This document shows, one piece after another, positions 1 to 9,566 of a stretch of 64,000 bases of DNA. The position numbers were made by a program, and so were the translations under genes. Within the stretch, counting starts at the first letter, position 1. Every line of letters begins with the position of its first letter. The DNA lies in the NCBI RefSeq assembly GCF_943913405.1, contig NZ_CALTYA010000002.1, positions 124,001 through 188,000 on the forward strand. Reading direction: 5' to 3'. The notes beneath the pieces are model-generated. The model ran no database searches, was not told the origin of the DNA, and was given only the letters and a program-made list of their open reading frames with translations. The DNA comes from an uncultured Flavobacterium sp. (GTDB lineage Bacteria; Bacteroidota; Bacteroidia; Flavobacteriales; Flavobacteriaceae).

Positions 1-15
1 TTCATTTCGTGGTTT

Positions 16-1434
16 TTATTGGTTTTGTAATGATTGATAAACGTTGATATATTCTCCCGCCGCTTTGTCCCAAGAATGGTCAATCTGCATGGAAGTTATT
101 CTTATTTGGTCAAATTTTTCTTGATTTTTATATAATTCTACCGCTCTCGAAATAGAGTAAGTCACGTCAGAAACGCTGGTTTGATCATGACAAATTCCGA
201 AACCGCCGTCGCCAAAATCTACAACCGTGTCTTTTAAACCGCCTGTTCTTCTGACAATTGGCGTAGTTCCATAGCGCAAAGCATACATTTGATTCAATCC
301 GCAAGGCTCGACTCTGGAAGGCATAAGCAAGAAATCGGCACCTGCGTAAACATTGTGCGCAAGTCTTTCGTTGTAGCCGATATAGGCATTGTAATTTCCT
401 GGATATTTTTCTTTTAAGCTTTCAAGTTCGGTTTCCAATTCGGGATTTCCTGAACCTAAAATTAAAATATTTATTTCCTTAGGATTTTCTTGCAAAGCAA
501 TTTCACAAATTTCTGGCAATAAGTCGGCGCCTTTTTCTCCGACCAATCTTCCGATGAAAGTAAAAAGCGGTTTTGAAATATCAAGATTGAATTCTTTGCA
601 AAGCTGTTCCTTATTTGCTTTTTTACCTTTTATGAAATCTTTTAAATCATAGTTGGAATGCAACATTGCGTCCGTTTTTGGATTCCAGACCTCGGTATCG
701 ATTCCATTTAAAATACCGATGGATTTTGGCCTTTCATGGCGGAGAAGATTTTCTAATCCGTTCATTTCAATGCTGATTTCATCGAGATAGCTTGGCGAAA
801 CAGTAGTGACTTTCCAAGCACATTTTATGGCTGTCGCCAAAGGGTTGATGACGCTGTTCCATTCTAAAAAGCCGATTTTTGACTTGTCAAATTCTGGAAT
901 ATAATTGATTTTATCGAAACCGAACCAGCCTTGATATTGTCCGTTGTGAATTGTCAAAACAGTTGGAACCGATTTTAAAGTATGATAATTATAACCAAAT
1001 TGCACTAAAAACGGAATCAATCCCGCATGATAATCGTGGCAATTTAAAATATAAGGCTGTTGTTTTATTTCGACAAGCCAGTTTAAAAAAGCGATTTGAA
1101 AACCCAGGAAACGCTCAGTATCGTCTTCATAAGAATAAATATTTGGTCGATCAAAAAGAGCCGGAATCGAAACCAAAAAAAGCTCAAAACCAAGCTTATC
1201 TGTTTTCTCTTTTTGAATTTCATACGTAAATTCAAAGATGCCCATTTTCAGATTTCCAGAATGCACCGTTTCAAATTCATTTTCCTGCGTAAACTTAGTG
1301 CCATATTTCGGCAAGACGACTTTGGCGCGGTGTCCCAACAAGTTCTGATATTTTGGAAGCGCTCCCACGACGTCGGCCAAACCGCCTACTTTTGCAACAG
1401 GATAACATTCGGCGCTGATATGATAAATTTCCAT
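16..1434 (-). CDS. glgA: Glycogen synthase (GT5)
   Basis: This 472-residue enzyme transfers glucose from a nucleotide sugar to the growing alpha-1,4-glucan chain in the cytoplasm. The N-terminal GT5 domain carries the sugar-nucleotide loop KVGGLADV at residues 15-22. The C-terminal GT-B domain shows RLVGEKGADLL and the E-x7-E region PSRVEPCGLNQ near 372-382, followed by a conserved TGGL. Length is normal for the family and all expected motifs are present. The gene stands alone: a GH92 gene lies upstream on the same strand, separated by a strong hairpin. A half-length paralogue lies at 49607. Use of ADP- or UDP-glucose cannot be told from the sequence alone. Confidence 0.95.
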   Translation of the reverse strand: MEIYHISAECYPVAKVGGLADVVGALPKYQNLLGHRAKVVLPKYGTKFTQENEFETVHSGNLKMGIFEFTYEIQKEKTDKLGFELFLVSIPALFDRPNIYSYEDDTERFLGFQIAFLNWLVEIKQQPYILNCHDYHAGLIPFLVQFGYNYHTLKSVPTVLTIHNGQYQGWFGFDKINYIPEFDKSKIGFLEWNSVINPLATAIKCAWKVTTVSPSYLDEISIEMNGLENLLRHERPKSIGILNGIDTEVWNPKTDAMLHSNYDLKDFIKGKKANKEQLCKEFNLDISKPLFTFIGRLVGEKGADLLPEICEIALQENPKEINILILGSGNPELETELESLKEKYPGNYNAYIGYNERLAHNVYAGADFLLMPSRVEPCGLNQMYALRYGTTPIVRRTGGLKDTVVDFGDGGFGICHDQTSVSDVTYSISRAVELYKNQEKFDQIRITSMQIDHSWDKAAGEYINVYQSLQNQ

Positions 1435-1575
1435 TGGATTATAAGAATTGAATTCTCATAAAGATATAAAATTTAACAATCGGAAATATATCGTTTTCGG
1501 AGATTTAAAATTTATTTTACGGTAATCTCATCTTCAATTCCTCTGATGCCTTTCTGAAAACTTTAAACTTATTGG

Positions 1576-1627
1576 AACACAGATTTGAGAAATTCTTATA
1601 ATTTTAAAAATTTCTCAAATCTGTGTT
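1576..1627 (-). terminator. Long perfect hairpin after the GH92 gene
   Basis: Two 19-bp arms, AACACAGATTTGAGAAATT and its exact complement, are separated by 14 bases. The hairpin lies 9 bases past the stop of the minus-strand GH92 gene and before glgA. It has no long T-tract, so it may instead be a member of the extragenic palindromes built around ACAGATTT; another partial copy lies near 4515. Confidence 0.6.
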
Positions 1628-1635
1628 GCTTTATT

Positions 1636-4431
1636 CTACTTCACTGTAATTTCATCTATAAAAATAAATGCTTCTCCGCCAGCTCCTTGATGCCATTCTG
1701 GAAGTTTTCCGAAATTATAAGCCTTAACTTTTATAAATTTCGCTTTAATTTCTGGAATCGTCGCTTGAAAATCTGCGATTTGAACATCTGCATTTCTTGC
1801 GTCAAGCGTATTATCTATTGTTTTAACCAATTTGAAATTAATATTATCTTCAGAAGTATAAAATTCTACTTTTGCCGGCATCATGATCCAAGCTCTGGAA
1901 TCTTGCAGAAATCTAGCCGAAAGTGAAGTAACTTTTTTAGTTTCATTCAAATCAATTACCGCTTCAAAATCTTGCGCTTGATACCCTTGCCAGTCACCTT
2001 TTCGCCAGTTTTCGTTTCCAAAAATTCCGTCAATCAAACCTTGATCGCCACCAGCGTGGTATTGCGGATCATATTTTGAATTTATTTTTATAGAATAATT
2101 ATTTGGCTTTTTGATGAAATTTGAAGAAACAACATTGCTTTTTTTATTATTATTTTCTGCATAAAAACTAATCATAGCCGTCTTATCTATAACAATTGGA
2201 TCTTTATAAATTTCGTAAGGAATTACCGAAAAGCTAGCCTTTTTATCAAAAACATAATAATATATTTTATCGGTTGAATTATTTGATAAAATTTCAACCT
2301 TCAAATGATCCTTAAATGATTTGCTTTCCGCTTTAATTACTGGAACTGGAATAATTTTATTAAAGTTTTGTTTTTCAGATTTGGCCCAAACTTCCTTCAA
2401 ATAGCCTTTCATTCCTTTTTTAGTAATTGTAAGCTGTTCGTTATTTTCAAAATTGATTTTTACCGTATCAAAATAAGGCGTTGTCTTGCTCCATTCGCCA
2501 CTTCCTGGAGTCACGGAATAAATTCCCATGGAGCTTAAAACATACCAAGCGCTCATTTGCCCACAGTCTTCGTTCCCAATCAATCCATCAGGAGAATTTT
2601 TATAGAATTCATTTAAAATGTAATTTACTTTTGCTTGCGTTTTTTCAGGTTTTCCAATATAATTGTATAAGTAAGCCATGTGATGACTCGGTTCATTTCC
2701 GTGCGCATATTGGCCTATCAAACCTGTGACATCAACCTGTTCTCTTCCTGTAGTTTTGCTTTCGCTGTTGAACATTTCGTCTAGTTTGGCTTCAAATTTC
2801 TCATTCCCTCCATAAGCTTCAATCATTCCCGGAATATCTTGTGGCACGAAAAAAGAATACTGCCAAGAATTTCCTTCGGTAAAATTATTGTTGACTTCCT
2901 TTGGATCAAATGGTTTGTCCCAACCGCCATTTTTCTTCGGGCGCATGAATTTTGTTTCCCAATCAAAGGTATTTTTCCAATTTTGGGAACGTTTCATGAA
3001 ATATTCGTAGTCTTCTTTTTTGTTCAAAATTATCGCCATCTGTGCAATACACCAATCATCATACGCATATTCAACGGTTTTGGAAACGCTTTCGTGTTCG
3101 TCATCAATGCTGATAAATCCGTTTTTTTTATAGGCTTCTAAACCCAAATGATCCAGCATTGCCGAATGTTTTGAAGCTTCAAACGCTTTTTCATAGTCAA
3201 AACCTTTGATTCCTTTTGCCATCGCATCTGCTATGACAGAAACCGAGTGATAGCCGATCATGCAATCGGTTTCATTGGAAGCCAATTCCCAAACCGGCAA
3301 TCTTCCGCCCTGTTCATATTGCTTTAAAAACGTATTTATAAAATCTGCTGTTCGCTTTTTATCAATCAAAGTATATAAAGGATGCGCTCCTCGAAACGTG
3401 TCCCAAAGCGAGAAAACTGAGTAGTAATCAAAACCTTCTGCCATGTGAATTTCATTGTCTCTTCCACGGTATTTCCCGTCTAAATCTTGGGCAATATTTG
3501 GTTGCATCATTGTGTGATACAAAGCCGTGTAGAAAATTGCCAGTTTATTTTTATCTGAAGAAGTAACTTCAATTTTTGACAATTCTTTATTCCAAAGTTT
3601 TTCAGCATCGGACTTTGCTTGCTTAAAATCCCAATGTTTTATTTCTGACATATTTAGTTTTGCACCTTCGACAGATGTTGGTGAAAGCGAAACTTTTACT
3701 AATAATTTCTCTCCTTTTTTCACTTGCTTGGAGAAACTTATTGCTAGTAAACTTCCAGCAAAAAACTTATCGGTCACTTTTGCTGGAGCGAAAGCATTGT
3801 TGTTCACCTTCGTAATTTCCATTGGCTGGCTAAATTCGATTCTTGCAAAAACATGCTGGTCTTTAGCCCAAGCACTGCTATTTCGCATCACTTCGATAGT
3901 TTTGGCATCAATAATTCTGACTTCGCCCATCACCAAAAGATCACGGTGATTTAAGTCTAAAATAATATTGGCTTGCCCCGATTTATTGAAAGTATATTCG
4001 TGAAAACCGACTCTTGGCGAAGCCGTCAAGGCCACATCAATATTATCGTCTTCTAATTTTACCGAATAAAATCCGGGCGATGCTTTTTCGTTTTTATGGG
4101 AGAATTTTGACGAATAATCTTTATTGTCAAGACTCGGCTCGCCCATTGTCGGCATCAGCATGATATCTCCGAAATCAGAAACACCTGTTCCGTTTAAATG
4201 CGTGTGTGAAAATCCGTAAATGATAGAATCGCCAAAATGATAGCCAGAACAGCCATCCCAGCTTCCGTCAATTCTAGTATCGGGAGAAAGCTGTACCATC
4301 CCAAATGGAACTGTCGCGCCAGGAAAAGTGTGACCGTGACCGCCAGTTCCAATCATTGGATTTACATATTGCTGGTAATTTTGTGCGAAAGTGAAAGTTG
4401 AAATAAGTAATAATAAGGAAAAATATTTCAT
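1636..4431 (-). CDS. Secreted GH92 alpha-1,2-mannosidase
   Basis: This is a large exo-acting alpha-mannosidase of family GH92, which trims mannose from N-glycans or yeast mannan. The mature protein starts with the family hallmark NPMIGTGGHGHTFPGA, followed by a beta-sandwich and an (alpha/alpha)6 barrel (GRLPVWELASNETDCMIGYH; GNEPSHHMAYLYN; GNEDCGQMSAWYVLSS). The last ~130 residues look like an F5/8-type (discoidin) carbohydrate-binding module. I chose the start at 4431 because it gives a clean signal peptide (MKYFSLLLLISTFTFAQ); an ATG 21 bases earlier overlaps a TATATTTG promoter box at 4450-4457. No SusC/SusD pair is adjacent, so this is not in an obvious polysaccharide utilisation locus. 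Confidence 0.93.
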   Translation of the reverse strand: MKYFSLLLLISTFTFAQNYQQYVNPMIGTGGHGHTFPGATVPFGMVQLSPDTRIDGSWDGCSGYHFGDSIIYGFSHTHLNGTGVSDFGDIMLMPTMGEPSLDNKDYSSKFSHKNEKASPGFYSVKLEDDNIDVALTASPRVGFHEYTFNKSGQANIILDLNHRDLLVMGEVRIIDAKTIEVMRNSSAWAKDQHVFARIEFSQPMEITKVNNNAFAPAKVTDKFFAGSLLAISFSKQVKKGEKLLVKVSLSPTSVEGAKLNMSEIKHWDFKQAKSDAEKLWNKELSKIEVTSSDKNKLAIFYTALYHTMMQPNIAQDLDGKYRGRDNEIHMAEGFDYYSVFSLWDTFRGAHPLYTLIDKKRTADFINTFLKQYEQGGRLPVWELASNETDCMIGYHSVSVIADAMAKGIKGFDYEKAFEASKHSAMLDHLGLEAYKKNGFISIDDEHESVSKTVEYAYDDWCIAQMAIILNKKEDYEYFMKRSQNWKNTFDWETKFMRPKKNGGWDKPFDPKEVNNNFTEGNSWQYSFFVPQDIPGMIEAYGGNEKFEAKLDEMFNSESKTTGREQVDVTGLIGQYAHGNEPSHHMAYLYNYIGKPEKTQAKVNYILNEFYKNSPDGLIGNEDCGQMSAWYVLSSMGIYSVTPGSGEWSKTTPYFDTVKINFENNEQLTITKKGMKGYLKEVWAKSEKQNFNKIIPVPVIKAESKSFKDHLKVEILSNNSTDKIYYYVFDKKASFSVIPYEIYKDPIVIDKTAMISFYAENNNKKSNVVSSNFIKKPNNYSIKINSKYDPQYHAGGDQGLIDGIFGNENWRKGDWQGYQAQDFEAVIDLNETKKVTSLSARFLQDSRAWIMMPAKVEFYTSEDNINFKLVKTIDNTLDARNADVQIADFQATIPEIKAKFIKVKAYNFGKLPEWHQGAGGEAFIFIDEITVK

Positions 4432-4544
4432 TTTGTTTGTTTTGTTGCTCAAATATAAGGAAATATTTCACGGAGATCTATGGAGGTTTTTCTCAGGGTT
4501 TCAGGAAAAAATTTCAACACAGATTTCTCAGATTTACACAAAAT

Positions 4545-4580
4545 AAAAACGCACCTGAATTAACAGATGCGTTTTTATTT
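4545..4580. terminator. Terminator after sdhB
   Basis: The stem AAAAACGCAcCTG / CAGaTGCGTTTTT has a 6-base loop and T/A tracts on both sides. It lies about 40 bases downstream of the sdhB stop and probably ends the sdhCAB transcript; the symmetry would let it work in both directions. Confidence 0.75.
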
Positions 4581-4614
4581 TGCCATTTGGCTATTTTCTC
4601 TTGGTTATGCCAAA

Positions 4615-5358
4615 TTATTTCATGCTGGCAACCAAATATTCTCTGTTCATTCTTGCGATGTTTTCTAGAGAAATTCCTTTTGGGCATTCCACTTCGCAAG
4701 CTCCGGTGTTTGTACAGTTACCAAAACCTTCGTGATCCATTTGGTTTACCATATTTAAAACACGGTCGTGCGCTTCTACTTTTCCTTGTGGCAATAATGC
4801 ATATTGCGACACTTTTGCAGACACGAACAACATGGCTGAAGAGTTTTTACAAGTTGCAACGCAAGCACCACATCCGATACAAGCTGCTGCGTCAAAAGCA
4901 CGGTCGGCATCATGTTTAGGAATTGGAATTGTATTGGCATCAATTGTATTTCCTGAAGTATTTACAGAAACAAATCCGCCAGCGTGCTGAATTCTATCAA
5001 AAGAACTTCTGTCCACAACCAAATCTTTAATTACCGGGAAAGCTTTTGCACGGAAAGGTTCGATAAAAATCGTGTCTCCGTCTTTAAACATTCTCATGTG
5101 CAATTGACAAGTAGTTACGCCTCTGTCTGGTCCGTGTGCCTCACCATTGATGAAAAGAGAACACATACCGCAGATTCCTTCGCGACAATCGTGGTCAAAA
5201 GCGACTGGATCTTCACCTTTGTTAATCAAGCCTTCGTTCAAAACGTCAAGCATCTCAAGAAAAGACATATCTGCTTCTACACCGTCAATTGGATATTCAA
5301 CGATTTTTCCAGTTTCTTTAGCGTTTTTCTGACGCCATATTTTTAATGTAAGTTTCAT
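4615..5358 (-). CDS. sdhB: Succinate dehydrogenase/fumarate reductase iron-sulfur subunit
   Basis: This is the 247-residue electron-transfer subunit of complex II on the cytoplasmic face of the membrane. It has ligands for a [2Fe-2S] centre (Cys58, 63, 66 and 84, in [12 protein letters not shown]), then ferredoxin-like motifs [11 protein letters not shown] and [14 protein letters not shown] for the 4Fe and 3Fe clusters. The three centres relay electrons between FAD in SdhA and haem or quinone in SdhC. It is the last gene of a three-gene operon read sdhC-sdhA-sdhB, which matches the three-subunit (B-type) complex of Bacteroidetes, with no separate sdhD. Confidence 0.97.
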   Translation of the reverse strand: MKLTLKIWRQKNAKETGKIVEYPIDGVEADMSFLEMLDVLNEGLINKGEDPVAFDHDCREGICGMCSLFINGEAHGPDRGVTTCQLHMRMFKDGDTIFIEPFRAKAFPVIKDLVVDRSSFDRIQHAGGFVSVNTSGNTIDANTIPIPKHDADRAFDAAACIGCGACVATCKNSSAMLFVSAKVSQYALLPQGKVEAHDRVLNMVNQMDHEGFGNCTNTGACEVECPKGISLENIARMNREYLVASMK

Positions 5359-5432
5359 AATTTTCAGTATTGAGAATTAAGTATTGAGTATTGAGACTAT
5401 TATCTAAAATCTCATTTCTCATTACTAAAATC
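5359..5432. repeat. Short TATTGAG repeats between sdhA and sdhB
   Basis: The 74-base gap holds three direct copies of AGTATTGAG-like units and, after a short spacer, partly complementary ATCTCATTTCTCATT. They can fold into an imperfect hairpin inside the sdh transcript. Similar TGAGTTATGAG units occur between atpD and atpC. A role in mRNA processing or stoichiometry is possible but unproven. Confidence 0.5.
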
Positions 5433-7433
5433 TTATTTGTAACTACGTTGTACCAATTTTACGTTATCAAAAACCAAAGGTTCTTTATGCAAAATTGCTT
5501 CGCTAGGTTTTCCTTTGTATTCCCAAGCAGCAACGTAGGCGAAATTTTCGTCATCACGAAGCGCTTCTCCTTCTTCAGTTTGGTATTCTTCACGGAAGTG
5601 ACCACCGCAAGATTCATTTCTGTGTAAAGCATCTTTTGCGAAAAGTTCTCCTAATTCAAGGAAATCTGCAACACGCATTGCTTTTTCTAATTCTTGGTTA
5701 AAGCTGTCAATTGTTCCAGGCACTTTTACATCTCTGTAAAATTCTTCACGCAATGCAGCAATTTCGTGTATTGCTTCGTTCAAACCTTGAGCATTACGTG
5801 CCATTCCAACTTTATCCCACATAATTTTCCCTAATTTCTTGTGGAAGTGGTCAACAGAATGCTTCCCATTGTTATTGATAAATTTGTTCAACTGCTCTCT
5901 AACATTATTTTCAGCTTCAACGAATTCTGGCAAATCCGTAGAAATTTTTCCAGTTTTGATATCCGGAGCCAAATAATCTCCAATAGTATAAGGCAATACG
6001 AAATATCCGTCAGCCAAACCTTGCATCAAAGCAGAAGCACCCAATCTGTTTGCTCCGTGGTCAGAGAAATTTGATTCCCCAATTGAGAAACAACCCGGAA
6101 TTGTAGTTTGTAAGTTATAATCAACCCAAGTTCCACCCATTGTATAGTGAACCGCTGGGTAAATCATCATTGGCGTAACGTATGGATTTTCGTCAACGAT
6201 TTTCTCATACATCTGGAACAAGTTACCATATTTGTTAGCAACAGCCTCAGTTCCTAATTTGATAACCAATTTAGCATCGTCAGCATCAAGACCTTTAATA
6301 TAAGCTTGCTCTTTTCCGTAACGTTGGATTGCAGCTGCGAAATCTAAGTAAACAGCTTCACCTGTTTTGTTCACGCCATAACCAGCATCACATCTTTCTT
6401 TTGCAGCACGAGACGCCACGTCACGAGGAACCAAGTTACCAAAAGATGGGTATCTTCTTTCCAAGTAATAATCTCTTTCTTCTTCAGATAAATCTGTAGG
6501 CTTCTTTTTTCCTTCACGGATTGCTTTTGCGTCTTCCAATGATTTTGGAACCCAAATTCTACCGTCATTACGCAAAGATTCAGACATCAAAGTCAGTTTT
6601 GACTGGTGATCTCCTGAAACCGGAATACAAGTTGGGTGAATTTGCGTGTAACAAGGATTTGCGAAAAACGCTCCTTTTTTATGTATTTTCCAAGCGGCAG
6701 TTGCGTTACTTCCCATTGCATTTGTAGAAAGGAAAAACACGTTTCCATATCCTCCAGAAGCAATGACAACCGCGTGCGCTGAATGTCTTTCAATTTCTCC
6801 AGTAATCAAATTACGAGCGATGATTCCTCTTGCTTTTCCGTTTACGATAACTAAATCTAGCATTTCGTGACGGTTGTGCATTTTGATTTTTCCACGACCG
6901 ATTTGACGGTTCATTGCAGAATAAGCTCCTAATAATAATTGTTGTCCGGTTTGTCCTTTTGCGTAAAAAGTTCTAGAAACTAGAGTTCCTCCAAAAGAAC
7001 GGTTATCCAAAAGTCCGCCATATTCACGAGCCAACGGAACACCTTGTGCCACACATTGGTCGATAATATTTGCAGAAACTTCTGCAAGACGGTGAACGTT
7101 TGCTTCACGAGCACGGTAGTCACCCCCTTTTACAGTATCATAAAATAAACGGAAAGTGGAATCCCCATCACCTTGATAGTTTTTTGCAGCATTGATACCA
7201 CCTTGCGCCGCAATCGAGTGTGCTCTACGAGGTGAATCTTGAAAACAGAATGCTTTTACGTTATAACCTAATTCAGCTAAAGTTGCCGCAGCAGAACCGC
7301 CTGCAAGTCCGGTTCCAACAACGATAATATCAATATTACGTTTGTTAGCCGGGTTCACTAAATTAATATGGTCTTTATAATTTGTCCATTTGTCCGAAAT
7401 TGGGCCATTTGGTATTTTTGAATCTAAGCTCAT
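5433..7433 (-). CDS. sdhA: Succinate dehydrogenase/fumarate reductase flavoprotein subunit
   Basis: This 666-residue subunit oxidises succinate to fumarate, or does the reverse, with covalently bound FAD. The N-terminal dinucleotide fold is [20 protein letters not shown]. The FAD-attachment region is [23 protein letters not shown], where the histidine is the expected covalent ligand. Capping-domain and active-site motifs follow ([42 protein letters not shown]), and the C-terminal helical domain ends with the [17 protein letters not shown] segment. It sits between sdhC (15 bases upstream) and sdhB. The length and motifs fit the Bacteroidetes type. Confidence 0.97.
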   Translation of the reverse strand: MSLDSKIPNGPISDKWTNYKDHINLVNPANKRNIDIIVVGTGLAGGSAAATLAELGYNVKAFCFQDSPRRAHSIAAQGGINAAKNYQGDGDSTFRLFYDTVKGGDYRAREANVHRLAEVSANIIDQCVAQGVPLAREYGGLLDNRSFGGTLVSRTFYAKGQTGQQLLLGAYSAMNRQIGRGKIKMHNRHEMLDLVIVNGKARGIIARNLITGEIERHSAHAVVIASGGYGNVFFLSTNAMGSNATAAWKIHKKGAFFANPCYTQIHPTCIPVSGDHQSKLTLMSESLRNDGRIWVPKSLEDAKAIREGKKKPTDLSEEERDYYLERRYPSFGNLVPRDVASRAAKERCDAGYGVNKTGEAVYLDFAAAIQRYGKEQAYIKGLDADDAKLVIKLGTEAVANKYGNLFQMYEKIVDENPYVTPMMIYPAVHYTMGGTWVDYNLQTTIPGCFSIGESNFSDHGANRLGASALMQGLADGYFVLPYTIGDYLAPDIKTGKISTDLPEFVEAENNVREQLNKFINNNGKHSVDHFHKKLGKIMWDKVGMARNAQGLNEAIHEIAALREEFYRDVKVPGTIDSFNQELEKAMRVADFLELGELFAKDALHRNESCGGHFREEYQTEEGEALRDDENFAYVAAWEYKGKPSEAILHKEPLVFDNVKLVQRSYK

Positions 7434-7448
7434 AATTTTATAAGTATA

Positions 7449-8285
7449 TTATTTAGCAAAAAAGTGAATATAAATTGGAATAATTGCAAACAGAAGCGGA
7501 ACGATTACAGAAAATCCTTTTCCAAAACCTTTAATCAATCCGTTATATTTAGGGTTATTTGCTCCGATAGATTGGAAAGCGCTGGCAAAACCGTGCGACA
7601 AGTGGAAAGCCAAAACAATCATTGAAATTACATACAATATTGTAGCAATCAATCCGAATTTTGGATCCTTGAAGAAAGCAAAAGTAACTTTGTGCAAATC
7701 TTTGTAACCTTCTGCAATTTTTAAGTTGCCAGTCTTATCCCAAAACTCAGTACGGTGCCTGATTTCAAGACCCGCTTGCTCTAAGTTGGTTGGGATATAC
7801 TTATCTTTTCCGGAAGAAGTAGTGATATAAAAATCATATTTCTGACCTTGGTAATCTACTTGTGCTGTTTGCAAAGGCATTTTTTCGTCAAAATGCATTA
7901 CAGCCCAAAAGTTAACCATGTGCGTTACGATAAAAACCAAAATCAAAGTTCCTAAAACCGCCATGTTTCTTGAAGCCCAAACCGTATTCGCCGCTTGATT
8001 TTCTTTTGCATACCTGATCGGCCTTGCTTTTCGGTTTTGGATTGTCAATAAGATTCCGTCCACAGCGTGGAAAAGAATCGAGATATAAGTAACATAAGAT
8101 AAAATTTTGACCACTGGGTTCGTAGTCATAAACAATGCATATTCGTTGAAGTGCGAATCATCGCTAAAAATTAATTGCAGGTTTCCAGCTAAATGCCCTA
8201 CTAAAAACAAGCATAAAAATAAACCTGTTAGAGACATCCAATACTTTTTTGCAAGCGATGACTTTAAGATTGCAGATTTTGCCAT
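7449..8285 (-). CDS. sdhC: Succinate dehydrogenase cytochrome b subunit
   Basis: This 278-residue membrane anchor of complex II has about five hydrophobic helices. Histidines that are candidate ligands for two b haems lie within or beside them (VGHLAGNLQ, LFHAVDG, VTHMVNFW, AFHLSHG). This is the B-type single anchor that reacts with menaquinone, as in Bacteroidetes and Wolinella. It is the first gene of the sdhCAB operon and is preceded by a well-formed promoter at 8317-8347. The long loop between helices 3 and 4 (residues ~125-185) is typical of flavobacterial members, by recollection of the family. Confidence 0.93.
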   Translation of the reverse strand: MAKSAILKSSLAKKYWMSLTGLFLCLFLVGHLAGNLQLIFSDDSHFNEYALFMTTNPVVKILSYVTYISILFHAVDGILLTIQNRKARPIRYAKENQAANTVWASRNMAVLGTLILVFIVTHMVNFWAVMHFDEKMPLQTAQVDYQGQKYDFYITTSSGKDKYIPTNLEQAGLEIRHRTEFWDKTGNLKIAEGYKDLHKVTFAFFKDPKFGLIATILYVISMIVLAFHLSHGFASAFQSIGANNPKYNGLIKGFGKGFSVIVPLLFAIIPIYIHFFAK

Positions 8286-8316
8286 AAGAGTTGTTTGTGT
8301 GTTTTAAAAAATCACA

Positions 8317-8347
8317 CAAAAATAAGGCATATTCAAATTAACTACAA
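8317..8347 (-). promoter_or_regulatory. Promoter of sdhCAB (TTG-N20-TATTTTTG)
   Basis: On the minus strand TTG (8345-8347) is followed after 20 bases by TATTTTTG (8317-8324). Both boxes and the spacing match the flavobacterial housekeeping promoter TTG-N17-23-TAnnTTTG. The predicted start near 8310 leaves a leader of about 25 bases before sdhC. Confidence 0.75.
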
Positions 8348-8514
8348 CCTTTTCGGTTTATTTATAATCAGTATAAAGTGGACGTATTTCGCAGTAAATC
8401 AAGCACAAAATTTCGTTATAAATAATTTTATTGTTGATTCGTATTTTATACAGCAAAGAATTAATAAAAAAACCGTCTTAAATTACTTTATAAGCATTTC
8501 AAAATTGCGAAATT

Positions 8515-9366
8515 TTAAAAAGTTTTAGTAACATCTTCGTCCACGACAATTATAAAATCCGCAAGCTTTAAGTTTTCTTTCTCAATTTTTGAGACCTCTT
8601 TTTGAGAAACTGTTGCGATTGTCATAATTTTCAAGTCTGGCTTTTCTTGTTTTAAATACCAATTTATACCGTCAAAATTATCGCTATGAAAACTTCCGTT
8701 GTAATGGATGAATATTGTATTTGGTTTTAAATTTTGCAAGATAAAATAGCTCATTGTCGCATCTTTGATTGCTTGTGCTTTTGGCATAGTTTCGCTTGCG
8801 TGATCGCCCATCATTTCCAGCATTTTCACATAACCCGGAAGATTTTTGTCATATTTAATTGGCAATGGCGCTATCCAAGTTTTTTCTTCTGTAGTTAGTT
8901 TATCCAAAGCCTGAAAATCTTGCTTGTAAACCAAACTCGCATATCGTCTCGGAACATTCGCCGCGACAAAAGTCAATTTATTTTCTTTTGCAAAATCCAC
9001 CAACGGCTTGTAATCAGTTTTGTGATTGTTCCAAAGTCGGGCTAAAGTATCAAACGCTTTTTGGTTGATTTCTCCTGCTAGATATTGATTTAACTGTTTT
9101 TGATTATCAGCTTCGATCATTTCTGCACCCAAAACCAAAGGCTTTTTTTTGAATAAATCTTTTGTAAATTCCAATTGCAACCAATGCACAATCGAGTTAT
9201 CGTGGTGTTCTCCAAACAAAACAACTTCAGCTTTTTCAGCCTGCTTCACCATTTTTTTACAGGTAGTTTTCTTTCCATTTTTATCGTATAATTGATATGG
9301 AAGCTTGTCTTGAGCAACACTATTTAAAGAAAAAAGGAAGGCAATTATGTAGAAAAAACATTTCAT
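8515..9366 (-). CDS. ChaN-family haem-binding protein
   Basis: This exported protein of about 283 residues belongs to the ChaN/TIKI fold. The key motif VVLFGEHHDNSIVHWLQ lies near the N-terminus; in this family the acidic and histidine residues of the GEHHD loop take part in haem or metal binding. I placed the start at 9366 because it gives a signal peptide (MKCFFYIIAFLFSLNSVAQ). The ATG 36 bases upstream adds a non-signal extension and lies close to a possible TAGTTTTG promoter box (9417-9424). The gene is isolated. A role in iron or haem uptake is inferred from the family; a protease role is an alternative because the fold is shared with TIKI peptidases. Confidence 0.82.
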   Translation of the reverse strand: MKCFFYIIAFLFSLNSVAQDKLPYQLYDKNGKKTTCKKMVKQAEKAEVVLFGEHHDNSIVHWLQLEFTKDLFKKKPLVLGAEMIEADNQKQLNQYLAGEINQKAFDTLARLWNNHKTDYKPLVDFAKENKLTFVAANVPRRYASLVYKQDFQALDKLTTEEKTWIAPLPIKYDKNLPGYVKMLEMMGDHASETMPKAQAIKDATMSYFILQNLKPNTIFIHYNGSFHSDNFDGINWYLKQEKPDLKIMTIATVSQKEVSKIEKENLKLADFIIVVDEDVTKTF

Positions 9367-9566
9367 CCTGTAAATTTTAAAATCTTGTGCTAAAATAGCC
9401 ATAAATCTACGGTTCTCAAAACTAAAATTATTGATTTGCTAATTTATTACAGCGTTTGTTTTTAAATCAATAAAAGTGAAAAATTAGTCCGTTTTATAAA
9501 TGAAAAAAAAGTTTTTTTAAGATTCAGAATCCTAATTTAGCCCACAAATTTTAGATTAAAAAAGAG

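Noticed and set aside
4437..4919. 160-codon plus-strand frame opposite sdhB
   Set aside because: It is antisense to a clearly coding iron-sulfur subunit and crosses the terminator; no sign of being a protein.
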